The notes beneath the pieces were generated by a model. The model did not search any database. It saw only the letters and a program-made list of their open reading frames with translations, and was not told the DNA's origin. DNA of 64,000 nt from the NCBI RefSeq assembly GCF_026344005.1, contig NZ_JAPKNH010000001.1, positions 310,001-374,000 on the forward strand, written 5' to 3'. Below, one piece after another: positions 8,667-18,090 of this stretch. Each line of letters opens with the position of its first letter. Within the stretch, counting starts at the first letter, position 1. This DNA is from Kaistia terrae. GTDB taxonomy: Bacteria > Pseudomonadota > Alphaproteobacteria > Rhizobiales > Kaistiaceae. A program made the position numbers and the translations under genes.

Positions 8667-9404
8667 CTACGCCAAGAAGCGCGTCACCGTCCCCGTGGGG
8701 AATTCAAAGCGCGTGCCATTGTCGGTGAAGCCGGGCGCGATCATGCGCACGACGTCCGGCGCGACCACGCTCGGATGATTCAGCGTATCGGGATCCTCGC
8801 CGGGCTTGGCCTTGGCGCGCATCTGGGTGCGCAGGCGGCCGGGATCGAACAGATTCGCACGCACCGTGCTGCTGTCGATCTCCGCCGCATAGGTGCGTAC
8901 GAGCGCTTCCAGCGCCGCCTTCGAGGCCGAATAGACGCCCCAATAGGGATTGCAGTTCACCACCGCGCCCGAGCTCAGGAACAGGGCACGCCCGGCGTCG
9001 GACTGGCGCAGCAGCGGGTCGAGCGAGCGGATCAGGCGGTAGTTGGCGGTGACGTTGACGGTCATCACCTCGTCCCAGATCTTCTGGTCGAGATGGTTGA
9101 CCGGCGTGATCAGGCCGAGCTGCCCGGCATTGCCGACGAGGCCGTCCAGCTTGCCCCAGCGCTCGTAGATCGAGAGACCCAGCCGGTCTATCGCCTCCAG
9201 ATCGCGCAGGTCGAGCGGCACCAGAGTGGCCGAGCCGCCCTTGGCCTGGATCGCGTCGTCGAGTTCCTCGAGTGCGCCGACCGTGCGTGCGATGGCGACG
9301 ACATGCGCGCCGGCTTCGGCCACTGCGAGGGCCACGTTCCAGCCGATGCCACGCGAAGCTCCGGTGACGACGACAATGCGGCCGGTAAGGTCGGGAGTGG
9401 TCAC
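8667..9404 (-). CDS. SDR family oxidoreductase
   Basis: This is a classical short-chain dehydrogenase of about 245 residues. It has the NAD(P)-binding TGASRGIG motif near residue 15, NAG near residue 90 (VGNAGQLG), and catalytic Ser and YSASK (Tyr-x-x-x-Lys) around residues 140-160. No ATG is available near the N-terminus. GTG at 9404 gives MTTPDLTGR, the usual opening of these proteins, while a TTG 15 bases further upstream is the alternative. It follows purF on the same strand after about 100 bases and may be cotranscribed with it. The substrate is unknown. Confidence 0.85.
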   Translation of the reverse strand: MTTPDLTGRIVVVTGASRGIGWNVALAVAEAGAHVVAIARTVGALEELDDAIQAKGGSATLVPLDLRDLEAIDRLGLSIYERWGKLDGLVGNAGQLGLITPVNHLDQKIWDEVMTVNVTANYRLIRSLDPLLRQSDAGRALFLSSGAVVNCNPYWGVYSASKAALEALVRTYAAEIDSSTVRANLFDPGRLRTQMRAKAKPGEDPDTLNHPSVVAPDVVRMIAPGFTDNGTRFEFPTGTVTRFLA

Positions 9405-9517
9405 GGGGCGTCCAATCAAGCTCTGTATTTCGCCGGGCGCGGCGCCTGGAAGGCGCCTGCGCTATTCCGGTGAGACGTGGGAAGGAAGGATCGAGAAGCG
9501 GGCGGCGGGTGCGCGGC

Positions 9518-10984
9518 TCAGCTTGCCTCGGCCAAAAGGTTCAGCTTCTGCACTTTTCCGCGATCTTCGAAATCGGCCAACCGGGTCGGGTAGTCGCCGG
9601 TGAAGCAGGCATCGCAGAACTGCGGTGCAAGGTTGTCGCGCTGCGCTTCGCCGACAGCGCGATAGAGGCCGTCGATCGACAGGAAGGCCAGGCTGTCGGC
9701 CTTGATGTAATCGGCGATTTCCTGAACCGTCATATGCGAGGCGATCAGCTTCGACTTCTCCGGCGTGTTGACGCCATAGAAGCAGGAATCCTTGGTCGGC
9801 GGGCTGGCGATGCGCATGTGCACTTCGGCCGCTCCGGCATCGCGAACCATCTGCACGATCTTCATCGAGGTGGTGCCGCGAACGATGGAGTCATCGACCA
9901 GGATGACGCGCTTGCCGGCCAGGACGCGCATATTGGCGTTGTGCTTGAGCTTGACGCCCATGTGGCGGATCGCGTCGGTCGGCTCGATGAAGGTGCGGCC
10001 GACATAGTGGTTGCGGATGATGCCGAGATCGAACGGGATGCCGGCGGCTTCCGCGTAGCCAATCGCCGCGGGAACGCCGGAATCCGGCACCGGCACGATG
10101 ACGTCGGCCTCGATGCCGCTCTCGCGCGCCAGCTCGGCGCCGATGCGCTTGCGCACATGATAGACGCCGCGACCATCGACGGAGGAATCCGGACGGGCGA
10201 AATAGACATATTCGAACATGCAGAAGCGCGAACGCTGGCGCTCGAACGGGAAGAAGCTCTCGATGCCCTCATCGGTGATGATGACGACTTCGCCAGGCTC
10301 GATATCGCGGACATATTCGGCGCCGATGATGTCGAGCGCGCAGGTCTCGGAGGCGAGGATATGGGCGTCCTCCAGCTTGCCGAGTACCAGCGGGCGCACG
10401 CCGAGCGGATCGCGGCAGCCCATCATCTTCTTCTCGGAAAGGGCGACCAGCGAATAGGCGCCCTCGATGCGGCGGATGGCGTCGATGAAGCGGTCGAGCA
10501 GTTGGCCGTGGATCGAGGTGGCGATCAGGTGGATGATCGTCTCGGTGTCCGAGGTCGACTGGAACAACGAGCCGCGACGCTGCAATTCGCGCTTCAGCGT
10601 CATCGCATTGGTCAGGTTGCCGTTATGGGCGACCGCGAAGCCGCCGCCGGCGAATTCCGCGAACATCGGCTGGACGTTGCGCAGGCCGACGCCGCCGGTC
10701 GTGGCGTAGCGGTTGTGGCCGATGGCGCGCCGGCCGGGCAGCCGGTCGATCACCGCCTTGCGGGTGAAGTTGTCGCCGACGAGCCCCATGTGGCGCTCGA
10801 TCGAGAACTGGCGACCGTCATGGGCGGCGATGCCGGCCGCTTCCTGGCCGCGATGCTGGAGCGCGTGCAGGCCGAGCGCGGTCAGCGCGGCCGCATCGTC
10901 GTGGCCGAACACGCCGAACACGCCACATTCTTCACGAAGGTGATCGTCGTCGGCGTCCAGGGGCAGCATCGAAAAATCGTCCAT
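9518..10984 (-). CDS. purF: Amidophosphoribosyltransferase
   Basis: PurF makes 5-phosphoribosylamine from PRPP and glutamine, the first step of purine synthesis. The 488-residue product has a short propeptide before the catalytic cysteine (EECGVFGV, Cys about residue 20), an N-terminal nucleophile glutaminase domain with HNGNLTN, and the PRPP loop VILVDDSIVRGTTS. Cysteines in SETCALD, KDSCFYG and CDACF match the iron-sulfur ligands of the Bacillus-type enzyme, so it is probably the Fe-S form with propeptide processing. The start at 10984 has AAAGGA upstream. It lies 67 bases downstream of cvpA, the linkage also seen in E. coli. Confidence 0.97.
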   Translation of the reverse strand: MDDFSMLPLDADDDHLREECGVFGVFGHDDAAALTALGLHALQHRGQEAAGIAAHDGRQFSIERHMGLVGDNFTRKAVIDRLPGRRAIGHNRYATTGGVGLRNVQPMFAEFAGGGFAVAHNGNLTNAMTLKRELQRRGSLFQSTSDTETIIHLIATSIHGQLLDRFIDAIRRIEGAYSLVALSEKKMMGCRDPLGVRPLVLGKLEDAHILASETCALDIIGAEYVRDIEPGEVVIITDEGIESFFPFERQRSRFCMFEYVYFARPDSSVDGRGVYHVRKRIGAELARESGIEADVIVPVPDSGVPAAIGYAEAAGIPFDLGIIRNHYVGRTFIEPTDAIRHMGVKLKHNANMRVLAGKRVILVDDSIVRGTTSMKIVQMVRDAGAAEVHMRIASPPTKDSCFYGVNTPEKSKLIASHMTVQEIADYIKADSLAFLSIDGLYRAVGEAQRDNLAPQFCDACFTGDYPTRLADFEDRGKVQKLNLLAEAS

Positions 10985-11051
10985 ATCCGGTCCTTTTAGC
11001 CTGACGCGCGATCGGGGGCGCGATCGCGTCAGGGATTGGTACTTCCCCGGG

Positions 11052-11780
11052 TCAGTTCGGCGCCGGCGTCTGGTCCGGCTCTTCGGCCGGTGCATCGCCG
11101 CTGTTATCGAACAAATTGTCGAGGCCCTGGCGTTCCTGCGACCCGTATCCGGCTTCCGGCGGCTGCGGCTGCGTTTCCGGCTGCGTTTCCGGCTGCGCGC
11201 CTGGTAAGGCCGGGGTCGAATCCGGTGCGTCTTCGGCAGGAGCGTCGGTCGGCGGCGTTGCGTCTTCGCCCTTGCCGTGCAGGCGGTCCTGAATGGTCTT
11301 CTCGATGTCTTCCGGCAGCGCTGCCACCAGCCTATCGGCGAGAGACTTCAACATAGGTGCGCTTTGCGCATTGGCAACCCATGCCGGCTGCCTGTCGGAC
11401 AGGATCCAGGACAGGAAGGCGAAGGCGATGACGACCAGCAGCAGGCCACGCGCCAGGCCGAAGGCGAAGCCCATGATGCGGTCGAGCAGGCCGACGCGGC
11501 TGTCGATGACGAAATCGGAGATCTTCATCGCGATGTAGCTGGCGATGATGAGCGCTACGAAGAAGATGCCGGCGGCGGTGGCGATGATCGCCACGTTCTT
11601 GTTGGCGATATAGGGCTCTACGAAGGGCAGCAGCGATTTGTAGAAGAAGAACGCCGCCGCGGCAGCCAATGCCCAGGATGCGACCGACAGCACTTCGCGG
11701 ACAAAGCCGCGCACCATGGCCAGCATCGCCGAGAGGAGAATGACGACAAAGACTACACCGTCAAGGATTGTGACCGGCAT
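11052..11780 (-). CDS. cvpA: CvpA family membrane protein
   Basis: The 242-residue product has four predicted membrane helices in residues 1-130 and then a long acidic, proline-rich cytoplasmic or periplasmic tail. The tail contains a short repeat (QPETQPETQPQP) and many Asp/Glu residues. E. coli CvpA was named for colicin V production and is encoded with purF. More recent work links the family to envelope stress and bile tolerance, and its molecular activity is not settled. The gene sits between radA and purF, 47 and 67 bases from them, probably in one minus-strand operon starting at alr. Confidence 0.88.
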   Translation of the reverse strand: MPVTILDGVVFVVILLSAMLAMVRGFVREVLSVASWALAAAAAFFFYKSLLPFVEPYIANKNVAIIATAAGIFFVALIIASYIAMKISDFVIDSRVGLLDRIMGFAFGLARGLLLVVIAFAFLSWILSDRQPAWVANAQSAPMLKSLADRLVAALPEDIEKTIQDRLHGKGEDATPPTDAPAEDAPDSTPALPGAQPETQPETQPQPPEAGYGSQERQGLDNLFDNSGDAPAEEPDQTPAPN

Positions 11781-11827
11781 TCCTACGATGACCCCGTTGC
11801 AGAAGGCTGCGGTTTAGCCTGTCGCAT

Positions 11828-13282
11828 TCATGAATCCAATGCCTCATCGGCCACACTCGACCGTCGTCGTGCCGCCGGGTCCGGCACAGCCCGCTGTTCG
11901 GGCCGCGTGCCTGAGGCCGCGATCATCGCGACAAGACCGGCCAATTGATCGATCCCCTGTAGCCCAGGGCCGAGATTGGCGTCCTTGTCGATCGATGCGG
12001 CCGGCAGGACCGCCCGGGCAAAACCAAGCTTTTGCGCCTCTTTCAGGCGCTGCGCAGCATGGCCGACCGGTCGGACCGCTCCCGACAGACTGACTTCGCC
12101 GAAATAGACGCAATCCGCCGGCAGAGCAATACCGGAGAGCGAGGAGACCAGCGCCGAAGCCACCGCGAGATCGGCAGCCGGCTCTGTAATTTTCAGGCCG
12201 CCCGCCACAGCCAGATAGACGTCGTTGTTGCCGAGCTTCACGCCGCAATGTGATTCGAGCACCGCGATCACCATGGCGAGGCGGCCGGAATCCCAGCCGA
12301 CGACCGCCCGACGCGGCGTGCCGAGCAGCGAGGGCGCCACCAGCGCCTGGATCTCCACCAACACGGGACGCGATCCCTCCATGCCGGCGAACACGGCGGC
12401 GCCGGGGGCGGTCGCGTTACGTTCGCCGAGGAAAAGCTCGGACGGATTAGGCACTTCGCGCAATCCGCTGCCGGTCATCTCGAACACGCCGATCTCGTCG
12501 GTGGCGCCGAAACGGTTTTTCACCGCGCGCAGGATGCGGAACTGCTTGCCGCCTTCGCCCTCGAAATAGAGCACGGCATCGACCATGTGCTCGACGACGC
12601 GAGGGCCGGCGATCTGGCCGTCCTTGGTGACGTGGCCGACCAGCACGATGGTCGCGCCGGAGTGTTTGGCATAGCGGATCATCGCCTGGGCCGAGGCGCG
12701 AACCTGCGTCACTGTGCCCGGCGCGGATTCGGCCGCTTCCGTCCAGAGCGTCTGGATCGAGTCGAGGATGATGAGGGCAGGGACGGGGCCTGCCTGCAGC
12801 GTCGCGAGGATGTCCTCGACGCTGGTTTCAGCCGCGAGCGCCACCGGCGTGTGGGCGACGCCCATGCGCTCGGCGCGTAGCCGCACCTGGGCGATCGCCT
12901 CCTCGCCGGAAATATAGACGACGCGCTCGCCCTTGGCGGCGAGTGCCGCCGAGGCTTGCAACAGCAGAGTCGACTTGCCGATGCCGGGATCGCCGCCGAC
13001 CAGCAGCGCCGAGCCACGGACAAAGCCGCCGCCGGTGACGCGGTCCAGTTCGGCAATGCCGGTCGGGATGCGGGCGGCTTCCTCGCCGCCGCCGGAGAGC
13101 GCCTGCAGCTCGACGATGCGGCCGCGCTTGGCCGGGCCCTTGGCGGGGCCACCGCCAATGCCGCCCGAGGCGCTTTCCTCGACCATCGTGTTCCATTCGC
13201 CGCAGGCTTCGCAGCGACCCTGCCAGCGCGGGCTGACGGCGCCGCAATTCTGGCAGATGTACTGGATCTTGGCCCGCGCCAT
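11828..13282 (-). CDS. radA: DNA repair protein RadA
   Basis: RadA is a RecA-like ATPase that promotes branch migration and processing of recombination intermediates. The 484-residue product has all family parts in order: a C4 zinc finger at residues 10-30 (CQNCG and CEACG), Walker A GGDPGIGKST near residue 96, the RadA-specific KNRFG motif near residue 255, and a C-terminal Lon-protease-like domain (inactive in RadA), followed by a variable tail. Its start codon overlaps the alanine racemase stop by one base (TGATG), showing translational coupling with alr. Confidence 0.96.
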   Translation of the reverse strand: MARAKIQYICQNCGAVSPRWQGRCEACGEWNTMVEESASGGIGGGPAKGPAKRGRIVELQALSGGGEEAARIPTGIAELDRVTGGGFVRGSALLVGGDPGIGKSTLLLQASAALAAKGERVVYISGEEAIAQVRLRAERMGVAHTPVALAAETSVEDILATLQAGPVPALIILDSIQTLWTEAAESAPGTVTQVRASAQAMIRYAKHSGATIVLVGHVTKDGQIAGPRVVEHMVDAVLYFEGEGGKQFRILRAVKNRFGATDEIGVFEMTGSGLREVPNPSELFLGERNATAPGAAVFAGMEGSRPVLVEIQALVAPSLLGTPRRAVVGWDSGRLAMVIAVLESHCGVKLGNNDVYLAVAGGLKITEPAADLAVASALVSSLSGIALPADCVYFGEVSLSGAVRPVGHAAQRLKEAQKLGFARAVLPAASIDKDANLGPGLQGIDQLAGLVAMIAASGTRPEQRAVPDPAARRRSSVADEALDS

Positions 13283-14412
13283 CAGGCGTCTCCGAGGTAA
13301 TGCCGCGCATAGCGGGCGCCGAGGCTTGTCAAAAGTTCATAGCTGATGGTGCCGGCCGCCGCCGCGACCTCGGCCACCGGCATGTTGGCGCCGAAGAGCT
13401 CAACCCAGTCGCCGCGCCGCGCTTCGGGCACGTCGGTGACGTCGATCGCCATCAGATCCATCGACACGCGGCCGACGAGCGGCGCCGGACGGCCATGCAG
13501 GAAGGTCGCGGCGCCGGGGCGCTGATCGGTCGATCCGGCGGCGCGATGGTAGCCGTCGGCATAGCCGGTCGAGAGGATGGCGATCCGGCTCGGGCGGGCC
13601 AGCGTCTGCGCCGCGCCATAGCCGACCGTCTGGCCCGCTGGCACATTGCGGATCTGCACGATGCGCGCCTCGGCGGTGACGACCGTCTCGAGCGGCGCGA
13701 TGCCCTCGATATAGGGGCCGCCATAGATGCCGATGCCGGGGCGGGCGATGTCGAAGTGATAATCGGGGCCGAGCGTAATGCCGGCCGTGTTGGCGAGCGA
13801 GACGGGCAGCCCGGGGAACAGCGCCCGAACATTCTGCATCGTCGCCAACTGGCGCGCGTTGAGCGGATGGGCCGGCGTGTCGGCGCAGGCGAGATGGCTC
13901 ATCACCAGCGTCAGCCCGAGACGTTCGACCAGGCCGGGATCGGCGGCCAGTTCCTGCGCTTCGGCGAAGGTGATGCCGAGGCGGTTCATTCCGGTGTCGA
14001 CATGCAGCGCGGCGTTGCCGTCGCCGCCGCGGGCGCGATAGGCGGCCCATTCATCCAGTTCGCCGGTCGAGCCGATGACCGGGCGAAGCCTCGCCTCGGC
14101 ATGCATGGAGGAGAGGTTCGAGGCGAGGCCGTTCAGGATATAGATCGTCGCGTCCGGCGCCGCAGCGCGGACTCGCAGGCCTTCGTCCGGCAGCGCGACG
14201 AAAAAGGTGCGGCAGCCGGCGCGGGAAAGCGCCCGTACGGCGGGTACGAGGCCGATGCCGTAGGCATTGCCCTTTACGGCGGCGGCGGCCTCGGCGGCGC
14301 CTGCCAGGGCGTCCAGCGCCAACCAATTGCGCGACAGCGCGCCAAGGTCGATCGTCAGCCGGTTTCCGGCCGTGACGGGCGCCTGGGCGCGATTGGGATC
14401 CGATTGTTCCAT
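13282..14412 (-). CDS. alr: Alanine racemase
   Basis: This PLP enzyme interconverts L- and D-alanine and supplies D-alanine for peptidoglycan. The 376-residue product has the PLP-lysine segment VKGNAYGIG near residue 45 (most homologues have VKANAYGHG), the catalytic tyrosine region GYADGYHR near residue 270, and the conserved GRVSMD and AYEL-like C-terminal elements (ISYELLTSLG). It is followed by radA with a one-base overlap. Upstream, the conserved dnaB-alr order is interrupted by an oppositely oriented VOC gene, so alr probably has its own promoter in the 160-base gap. Confidence 0.94.
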   Translation of the reverse strand: MEQSDPNRAQAPVTAGNRLTIDLGALSRNWLALDALAGAAEAAAAVKGNAYGIGLVPAVRALSRAGCRTFFVALPDEGLRVRAAAPDATIYILNGLASNLSSMHAEARLRPVIGSTGELDEWAAYRARGGDGNAALHVDTGMNRLGITFAEAQELAADPGLVERLGLTLVMSHLACADTPAHPLNARQLATMQNVRALFPGLPVSLANTAGITLGPDYHFDIARPGIGIYGGPYIEGIAPLETVVTAEARIVQIRNVPAGQTVGYGAAQTLARPSRIAILSTGYADGYHRAAGSTDQRPGAATFLHGRPAPLVGRVSMDLMAIDVTDVPEARRGDWVELFGANMPVAEVAAAAGTISYELLTSLGARYARHYLGDA

Positions 14413-14574
14413 CAGGGGAGGTTACGCGATTCTTGGCCGCCAGCGCGGCGAGCATGGGCAGGAATTCAAGGCCCCGGTCTCCCCGATTTTCACGGCGATC
14501 TCAAGGCGATTCCGTGTGGTATCGGTCTTGGCTGCACGGATGAAACGCGACCGACAAGAATGCAGGAGCTTGTT

Positions 14575-14979
14575 TTGACGACGGAAAGCCACCGCTATCT
14601 CGCAGGGCTCACCCTGGTCGTGCGCGACTATGACGAGGCGATCGCCTGGTATCGCGACAAGCTTGGCTTTGTCTGTGTCGAGGATACGCCGCTGGAGGCC
14701 GGCAAGCGCTGGGTTCTGATGGCGGCGGGTGCCGCTGCCGAGACGCGGATCCTGCTGGCGCGGGCCCGCGACGACACGCAACATCAGGCCATCGGCCGCC
14801 AGTCCGGCGGCCGGGTGTTCCTGTTTCTGCATACCGACGATTTCGAACGCGACTTCGCGGCGTTCACCGATCGCGGCGTCACCTTCCTCGAAGCGCCGCG
14901 CGCCGAAGCCTATGGCATCGTCGCGGTGTTCGAGGATCTCTATGGCAACAAATGGGACCTGTTGCAGCCGAAGTCGTGA
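14575..14979 (+). CDS. VOC family protein (glyoxalase/dioxygenase fold)
   Basis: The roughly 134-residue product opens with LAGLTLVVRDYDEAIAWYRD, the first beta-alpha-beta unit of a vicinal oxygen chelate domain, and ends GNKWDLLQP, where family members keep a metal-binding acidic residue. It is the common small stand-alone type; the substrate is unknown. Start choice: TTG 14575 has AGGAG 6 bases upstream, while ATG 14560 is in frame but lacks a ribosome site. The longer open frame upstream is antisense to alr and is not used. The stop lies only 7 bases from the convergent dnaB stop, with no terminator between. Confidence 0.8.
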   Translation: MTTESHRYLAGLTLVVRDYDEAIAWYRDKLGFVCVEDTPLEAGKRWVLMAAGAAAETRILLARARDDTQHQAIGRQSGGRVFLFLHTDDFERDFAAFTDRGVTFLEAPRAEAYGIVAVFEDLYGNKWDLLQPKS

Positions 14980-14986
14980 AGCGCGG

Positions 14987-16471
14987 CTACTCGAATGTTT
15001 CCGGCAAGTGGTCGCGTTTGGCGAGGTTCGAGAAGCGGGTGATCTCGGCCTCGAACTGCAGCTGGACGGTGCCGGTGGGGCCGTGACGCTGCTTGCCGAT
15101 GATGACTTCAGCGGTGCCGGCGACCTGTTCCATCTCGGCCTGCCACTTGAAGAAGTCCTCGGTGCCTTCCTTCGGCATCTTGCCCTTCAAATAGTACTCG
15201 TCGCGGTACACGAACATCACCACGTCGGCGTCCTGCTCGATCGAGCCCGATTCGCGCAGATCCGAAAGCTGCGGACGCTTGTCTTCGCGCGATTCGACCT
15301 GACGCGAGAGCTGCGACAGCGCGATCACCGGAACCGCGAGTTCCTTCGCCAGCGCCTTGAGGCCGGTGGTGATTTCGGTGATTTCCTGCACGCGGTTCGC
15401 CTGGCCCTTGCCCGAACCCTGCAGCAGCTGGAGGTAGTCGATCATCAGCACGTCAAGGCCGCGCTGGCGCTTCAGGCGGCGGGCGCGGGCGGTCAGCTGG
15501 GCGATCGAAAGACCACCGGTCTGGTCGATGTAGAGCGGAATGCGCGCCATCTCGCGTGATGCCTCGACGACGCGGGCGAACTGGTTCTCGTCGATCGAAC
15601 CACGGCGGATATGCGAGGACGAAACGCCCGATTGCTCGGCGACGACACGGGTCGCCAGCTGTTCGGCCGACATTTCCAGCGAGAAGAAGCCGACGATGCC
15701 GCCATTGACGGTCTTCATCGAGCCATCGGGCTGCAATTCACCGCGATAGGCCTTGGCGATGTTGAAGGCGATGTTGGTGACGAGCGAGGTCTTGCCCATG
15801 GCGGGGCGGCCGGCCAGCACGATCAGATCCGAGGATTGCAGGCCGCCCATCTGGCGGTCGAGATCGTCGAGGCCGGTCGCGATGCCCGAGAGATGGCCGT
15901 CGCGCTGATAGGCCTCGCTGGCCATGTCGATGGCGGTCTTCAGCGCGTCTTCGAACGAGTGGAAGCCACCATCGTAGCGGCCGGTTTCGGCCAGCGCGAA
16001 CAGGCGGCGCTCGGCGTCCTCGATCTGCGCCTTGGGCGGCATGTCGATCGGCGCGTCGAAGGCGATGTTGACGACGTCCTCGCCGATGCCGATCAGCGAG
16101 CGGCGCAGCGCCAGATCGTAGATCGAGCGGCCGTAATCCTCGGCGTTGATGATGGTCGTCGCCTCGGCGGCGAGGCGGGCCAGATACTGCGCCGGGTTCA
16201 ACTCGCCGATGGCGAGGTCCGCGGGCAGGAAGTTCTTCAGCGTGACCGGGTTGGCGATCTTGTTCTGGCGGATGATCTGCGAGGTGATCTCGTAGACCGT
16301 CTTGTGCACCGGCTCGAAGAAATGCAGCGGCTCGAGAAAGTCCGAAACGCGGTAGAACGCCTCGTTATTGACGAGGATGGCGCCCAGAAGCGCCTGCTCG
16401 GCCTCGATATTATGCGGGGGCTGCCGATAGAATTCGGCTGGCTGCTGCACGGCTCGCGCTGGAACGTTCAT
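14987..16471 (-). CDS. dnaB: Replicative DNA helicase DnaB
   Basis: DnaB is the hexameric 5'-3' helicase at the replication fork. The 494-residue product has the N-terminal primase-interacting domain (PPHNIEAEQALLGAIL at residues 18-33) and a RecA-like C-terminal domain. Walker A is AGRPAMGKTS near residue 216, Walker B is VLMIDYLQLL, and the DnaB signature LSQLSRQVE is present. The ATG at 16471 is used; a TTG two codons upstream is possible. No intein is seen. In related genomes rplI, dnaB and alr are neighbours; here cfa and the VOC gene separate them. Confidence 0.97.
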   Translation of the reverse strand: MNVPARAVQQPAEFYRQPPHNIEAEQALLGAILVNNEAFYRVSDFLEPLHFFEPVHKTVYEITSQIIRQNKIANPVTLKNFLPADLAIGELNPAQYLARLAAEATTIINAEDYGRSIYDLALRRSLIGIGEDVVNIAFDAPIDMPPKAQIEDAERRLFALAETGRYDGGFHSFEDALKTAIDMASEAYQRDGHLSGIATGLDDLDRQMGGLQSSDLIVLAGRPAMGKTSLVTNIAFNIAKAYRGELQPDGSMKTVNGGIVGFFSLEMSAEQLATRVVAEQSGVSSSHIRRGSIDENQFARVVEASREMARIPLYIDQTGGLSIAQLTARARRLKRQRGLDVLMIDYLQLLQGSGKGQANRVQEITEITTGLKALAKELAVPVIALSQLSRQVESREDKRPQLSDLRESGSIEQDADVVMFVYRDEYYLKGKMPKEGTEDFFKWQAEMEQVAGTAEVIIGKQRHGPTGTVQLQFEAEITRFSNLAKRDHLPETFE

Positions 16472-16652
16472 GGTCAATTGGCTCTCAGATCCCTGAACGC
16501 CCTAGTTAGGCGCAGGAACCCTCGTCTGGCTAATGCTCGATGGTTTAGTACCCGCTATCCATAGGTTGGGTGATGCGACTCCGCGCCTACCGCATTTGCG
16601 GCTTGCGCGAAGCGATTCGGTGACAGTGGCGACCTTTCCGATTCGCGGAAGG

Positions 16653-16680
16653 TAGCTCCCTCCAAAGATGGAGAGAGCTA
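16653..16680 (-). terminator. Hairpin at the 3' end of cfa
   Basis: A stem of about 12 bp with one mismatch (TAGCTCCCTCCA against TGGAGAGAGCTA) includes the cfa stop codon. A second small hairpin follows at 16633-16652. Neither has a clear U-run, so termination is possible but not certain. Confidence 0.35.
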
Positions 16681-17940
16681 TCCGTTGCCGGCGATCTTCA
16701 ACGAAGGGCGCTGGCCGGCATGGTCGCGCCGACGCAAGGCGTCCTCGGCCTGCCAGATATAGTCCCGCGTCAGCGGCAGGGCGTTCTGGTCGCGGACGAT
16801 CTGGATCTGGAAGATCATCATGTCCTGATAGCGGAAAGCCGTTTCGGAAGCCGCGAGATAGAACTCCCACATCCGGCAGAAGGCCTCGTCATACAGGGCG
16901 ACAGCCTCGGCGCGGTGGGCCAGGAAGCGTTCGCGCCAGGCCTTCAGCGTCTCGGCATAATGCAGCCTGAGGATCTCGACATCCGTGACCTTGAGGCCCG
17001 CCTTCTCGATTGCCGGAAACACTTCTGACAGCGACGGGATGTAACCGCCCGGAAAAATATACTTCTGGATCCAGGAGTTGGTCTCGCCGGGCGAATCGAA
17101 CCGTCCAATCGCATGCAGGACCATCACGCCGTCTTCGGTCAGGAGTTGGCGTGCCTTGTCGAAATACTCGCGGAAGTGACCAATGCCGACATGCTCGAAC
17201 ATGCCGACGGAAATGATGCGGTCAAACTGGCTTTTCAGCGCGCGGTAGTCCTGCAGCTTGAAGCTGGCGCGATCGGCGAGGTTCAACGACGCGGCGCGGG
17301 CGTTCGAAACCTTGTGCTGCTCTTCGGAGAGCGTCACGCCCGTCACGTCGACATCGGCATGGGTCGCGAGATAAAGCCCGAGGCCGCCCCAACCGGAGCC
17401 GATATCCAGCACCTTCTGTCCCGGCGCCAGCGCCAGCTTGGCTGTGAGATGGCGCTTCTTGGCCATCTGCGCTTCTTCGAGGCTGGTGTCCGGCGTTTCG
17501 AAATAGGCGCAGGAATATTGCTGGTCGCTATCGAGAAAAAGCGTATAGAGACGCCCGTCCAGGTCGTAGTGATGGGCAACGTTCTGGCGCGATCGGAAGG
17601 GTGTGTTCCACTGCCGGAAGCGGCGGGTCAGGACACGGACCTTATAGACGAGTTGCATCCACCAGGAACGCCCGCCACCGCCGGTGTTTTGCAGCACGAC
17701 GGCAAGGAAATCATAGATCGATCCCTGCTCGACGACGAAGCTGCCATCCATGAACGTCTCGCCGAGTTTCAGCTCGGGGTTCATGAGGACCGCTCTTTCG
17801 GCCGCCGCTGTGGTGAAACGGACGCGGACCGGAATACCGCTGCCATCGCCGAAGCGGTGGAGCCTTCCCTTGGCGTCGATGATTTCAAGCGATCCGTGCT
17901 TCAGGATGCCTGACAGATAGTTGATGAGCAACCGGTTCAT
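16678..17940 (-). CDS. cfa: Cyclopropane-fatty-acyl-phospholipid synthase family protein
   Basis: The enzyme transfers a methylene group from S-adenosylmethionine to unsaturated acyl chains of membrane phospholipids, which strengthens membranes under acid or stationary-phase stress. The 420-residue product has an N-terminal lipid-binding region, the family segment HYDLDGRLYTLFLD near residue 124, the SAM-binding loop VLDIGSGWGGLG near residue 180, and GMFEHVG further on. Length and motifs match proteobacterial Cfa/CmaS proteins. The start is preceded by a run of eight G on the coding strand about 13-20 bases upstream, which overlaps the ribosome-binding region and is a potential slippage site. 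Confidence 0.9.
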   Translation of the reverse strand: MNRLLINYLSGILKHGSLEIIDAKGRLHRFGDGSGIPVRVRFTTAAAERAVLMNPELKLGETFMDGSFVVEQGSIYDFLAVVLQNTGGGGRSWWMQLVYKVRVLTRRFRQWNTPFRSRQNVAHHYDLDGRLYTLFLDSDQQYSCAYFETPDTSLEEAQMAKKRHLTAKLALAPGQKVLDIGSGWGGLGLYLATHADVDVTGVTLSEEQHKVSNARAASLNLADRASFKLQDYRALKSQFDRIISVGMFEHVGIGHFREYFDKARQLLTEDGVMVLHAIGRFDSPGETNSWIQKYIFPGGYIPSLSEVFPAIEKAGLKVTDVEILRLHYAETLKAWRERFLAHRAEAVALYDEAFCRMWEFYLAASETAFRYQDMMIFQIQIVRDQNALPLTRDYIWQAEDALRRRDHAGQRPSLKIAGNG

Positions 17941-17952
17941 GGTGATCCGCTG

Positions 17953-17983
17953 CCCCCCCCTCTAAATGTCTTGGTTTACCAAG
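17953..17983 (-). promoter_or_regulatory. Poly-G tract and small dyad upstream of cfa
   Basis: On the cfa strand the leader has GAGGGGGGGG about 13-22 bases before the ATG. A dyad CTTGG-TTTA-CCAAG (17970-17983) lies just upstream. The tract is the longest mononucleotide run I noticed in the window. The dyad could be an operator. Confidence 0.35.
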
Positions 17984-18090
17984 GCAGGTTGCGACAAGGC
18001 GGTCGGTGACGTCCGGCCGTCACATGGATGGTAATCCCGATTTCGCCGCAATTTCAAGCGGGTACGCGTGAAGCCGATTTCGTAGTGTTC

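Noticed and set aside
13300-14560. Long in-frame N-terminal extension of the VOC protein
   Set aside because: The extension is antisense to alr. The VOC domain begins only after 14575 and has its own ribosome site.
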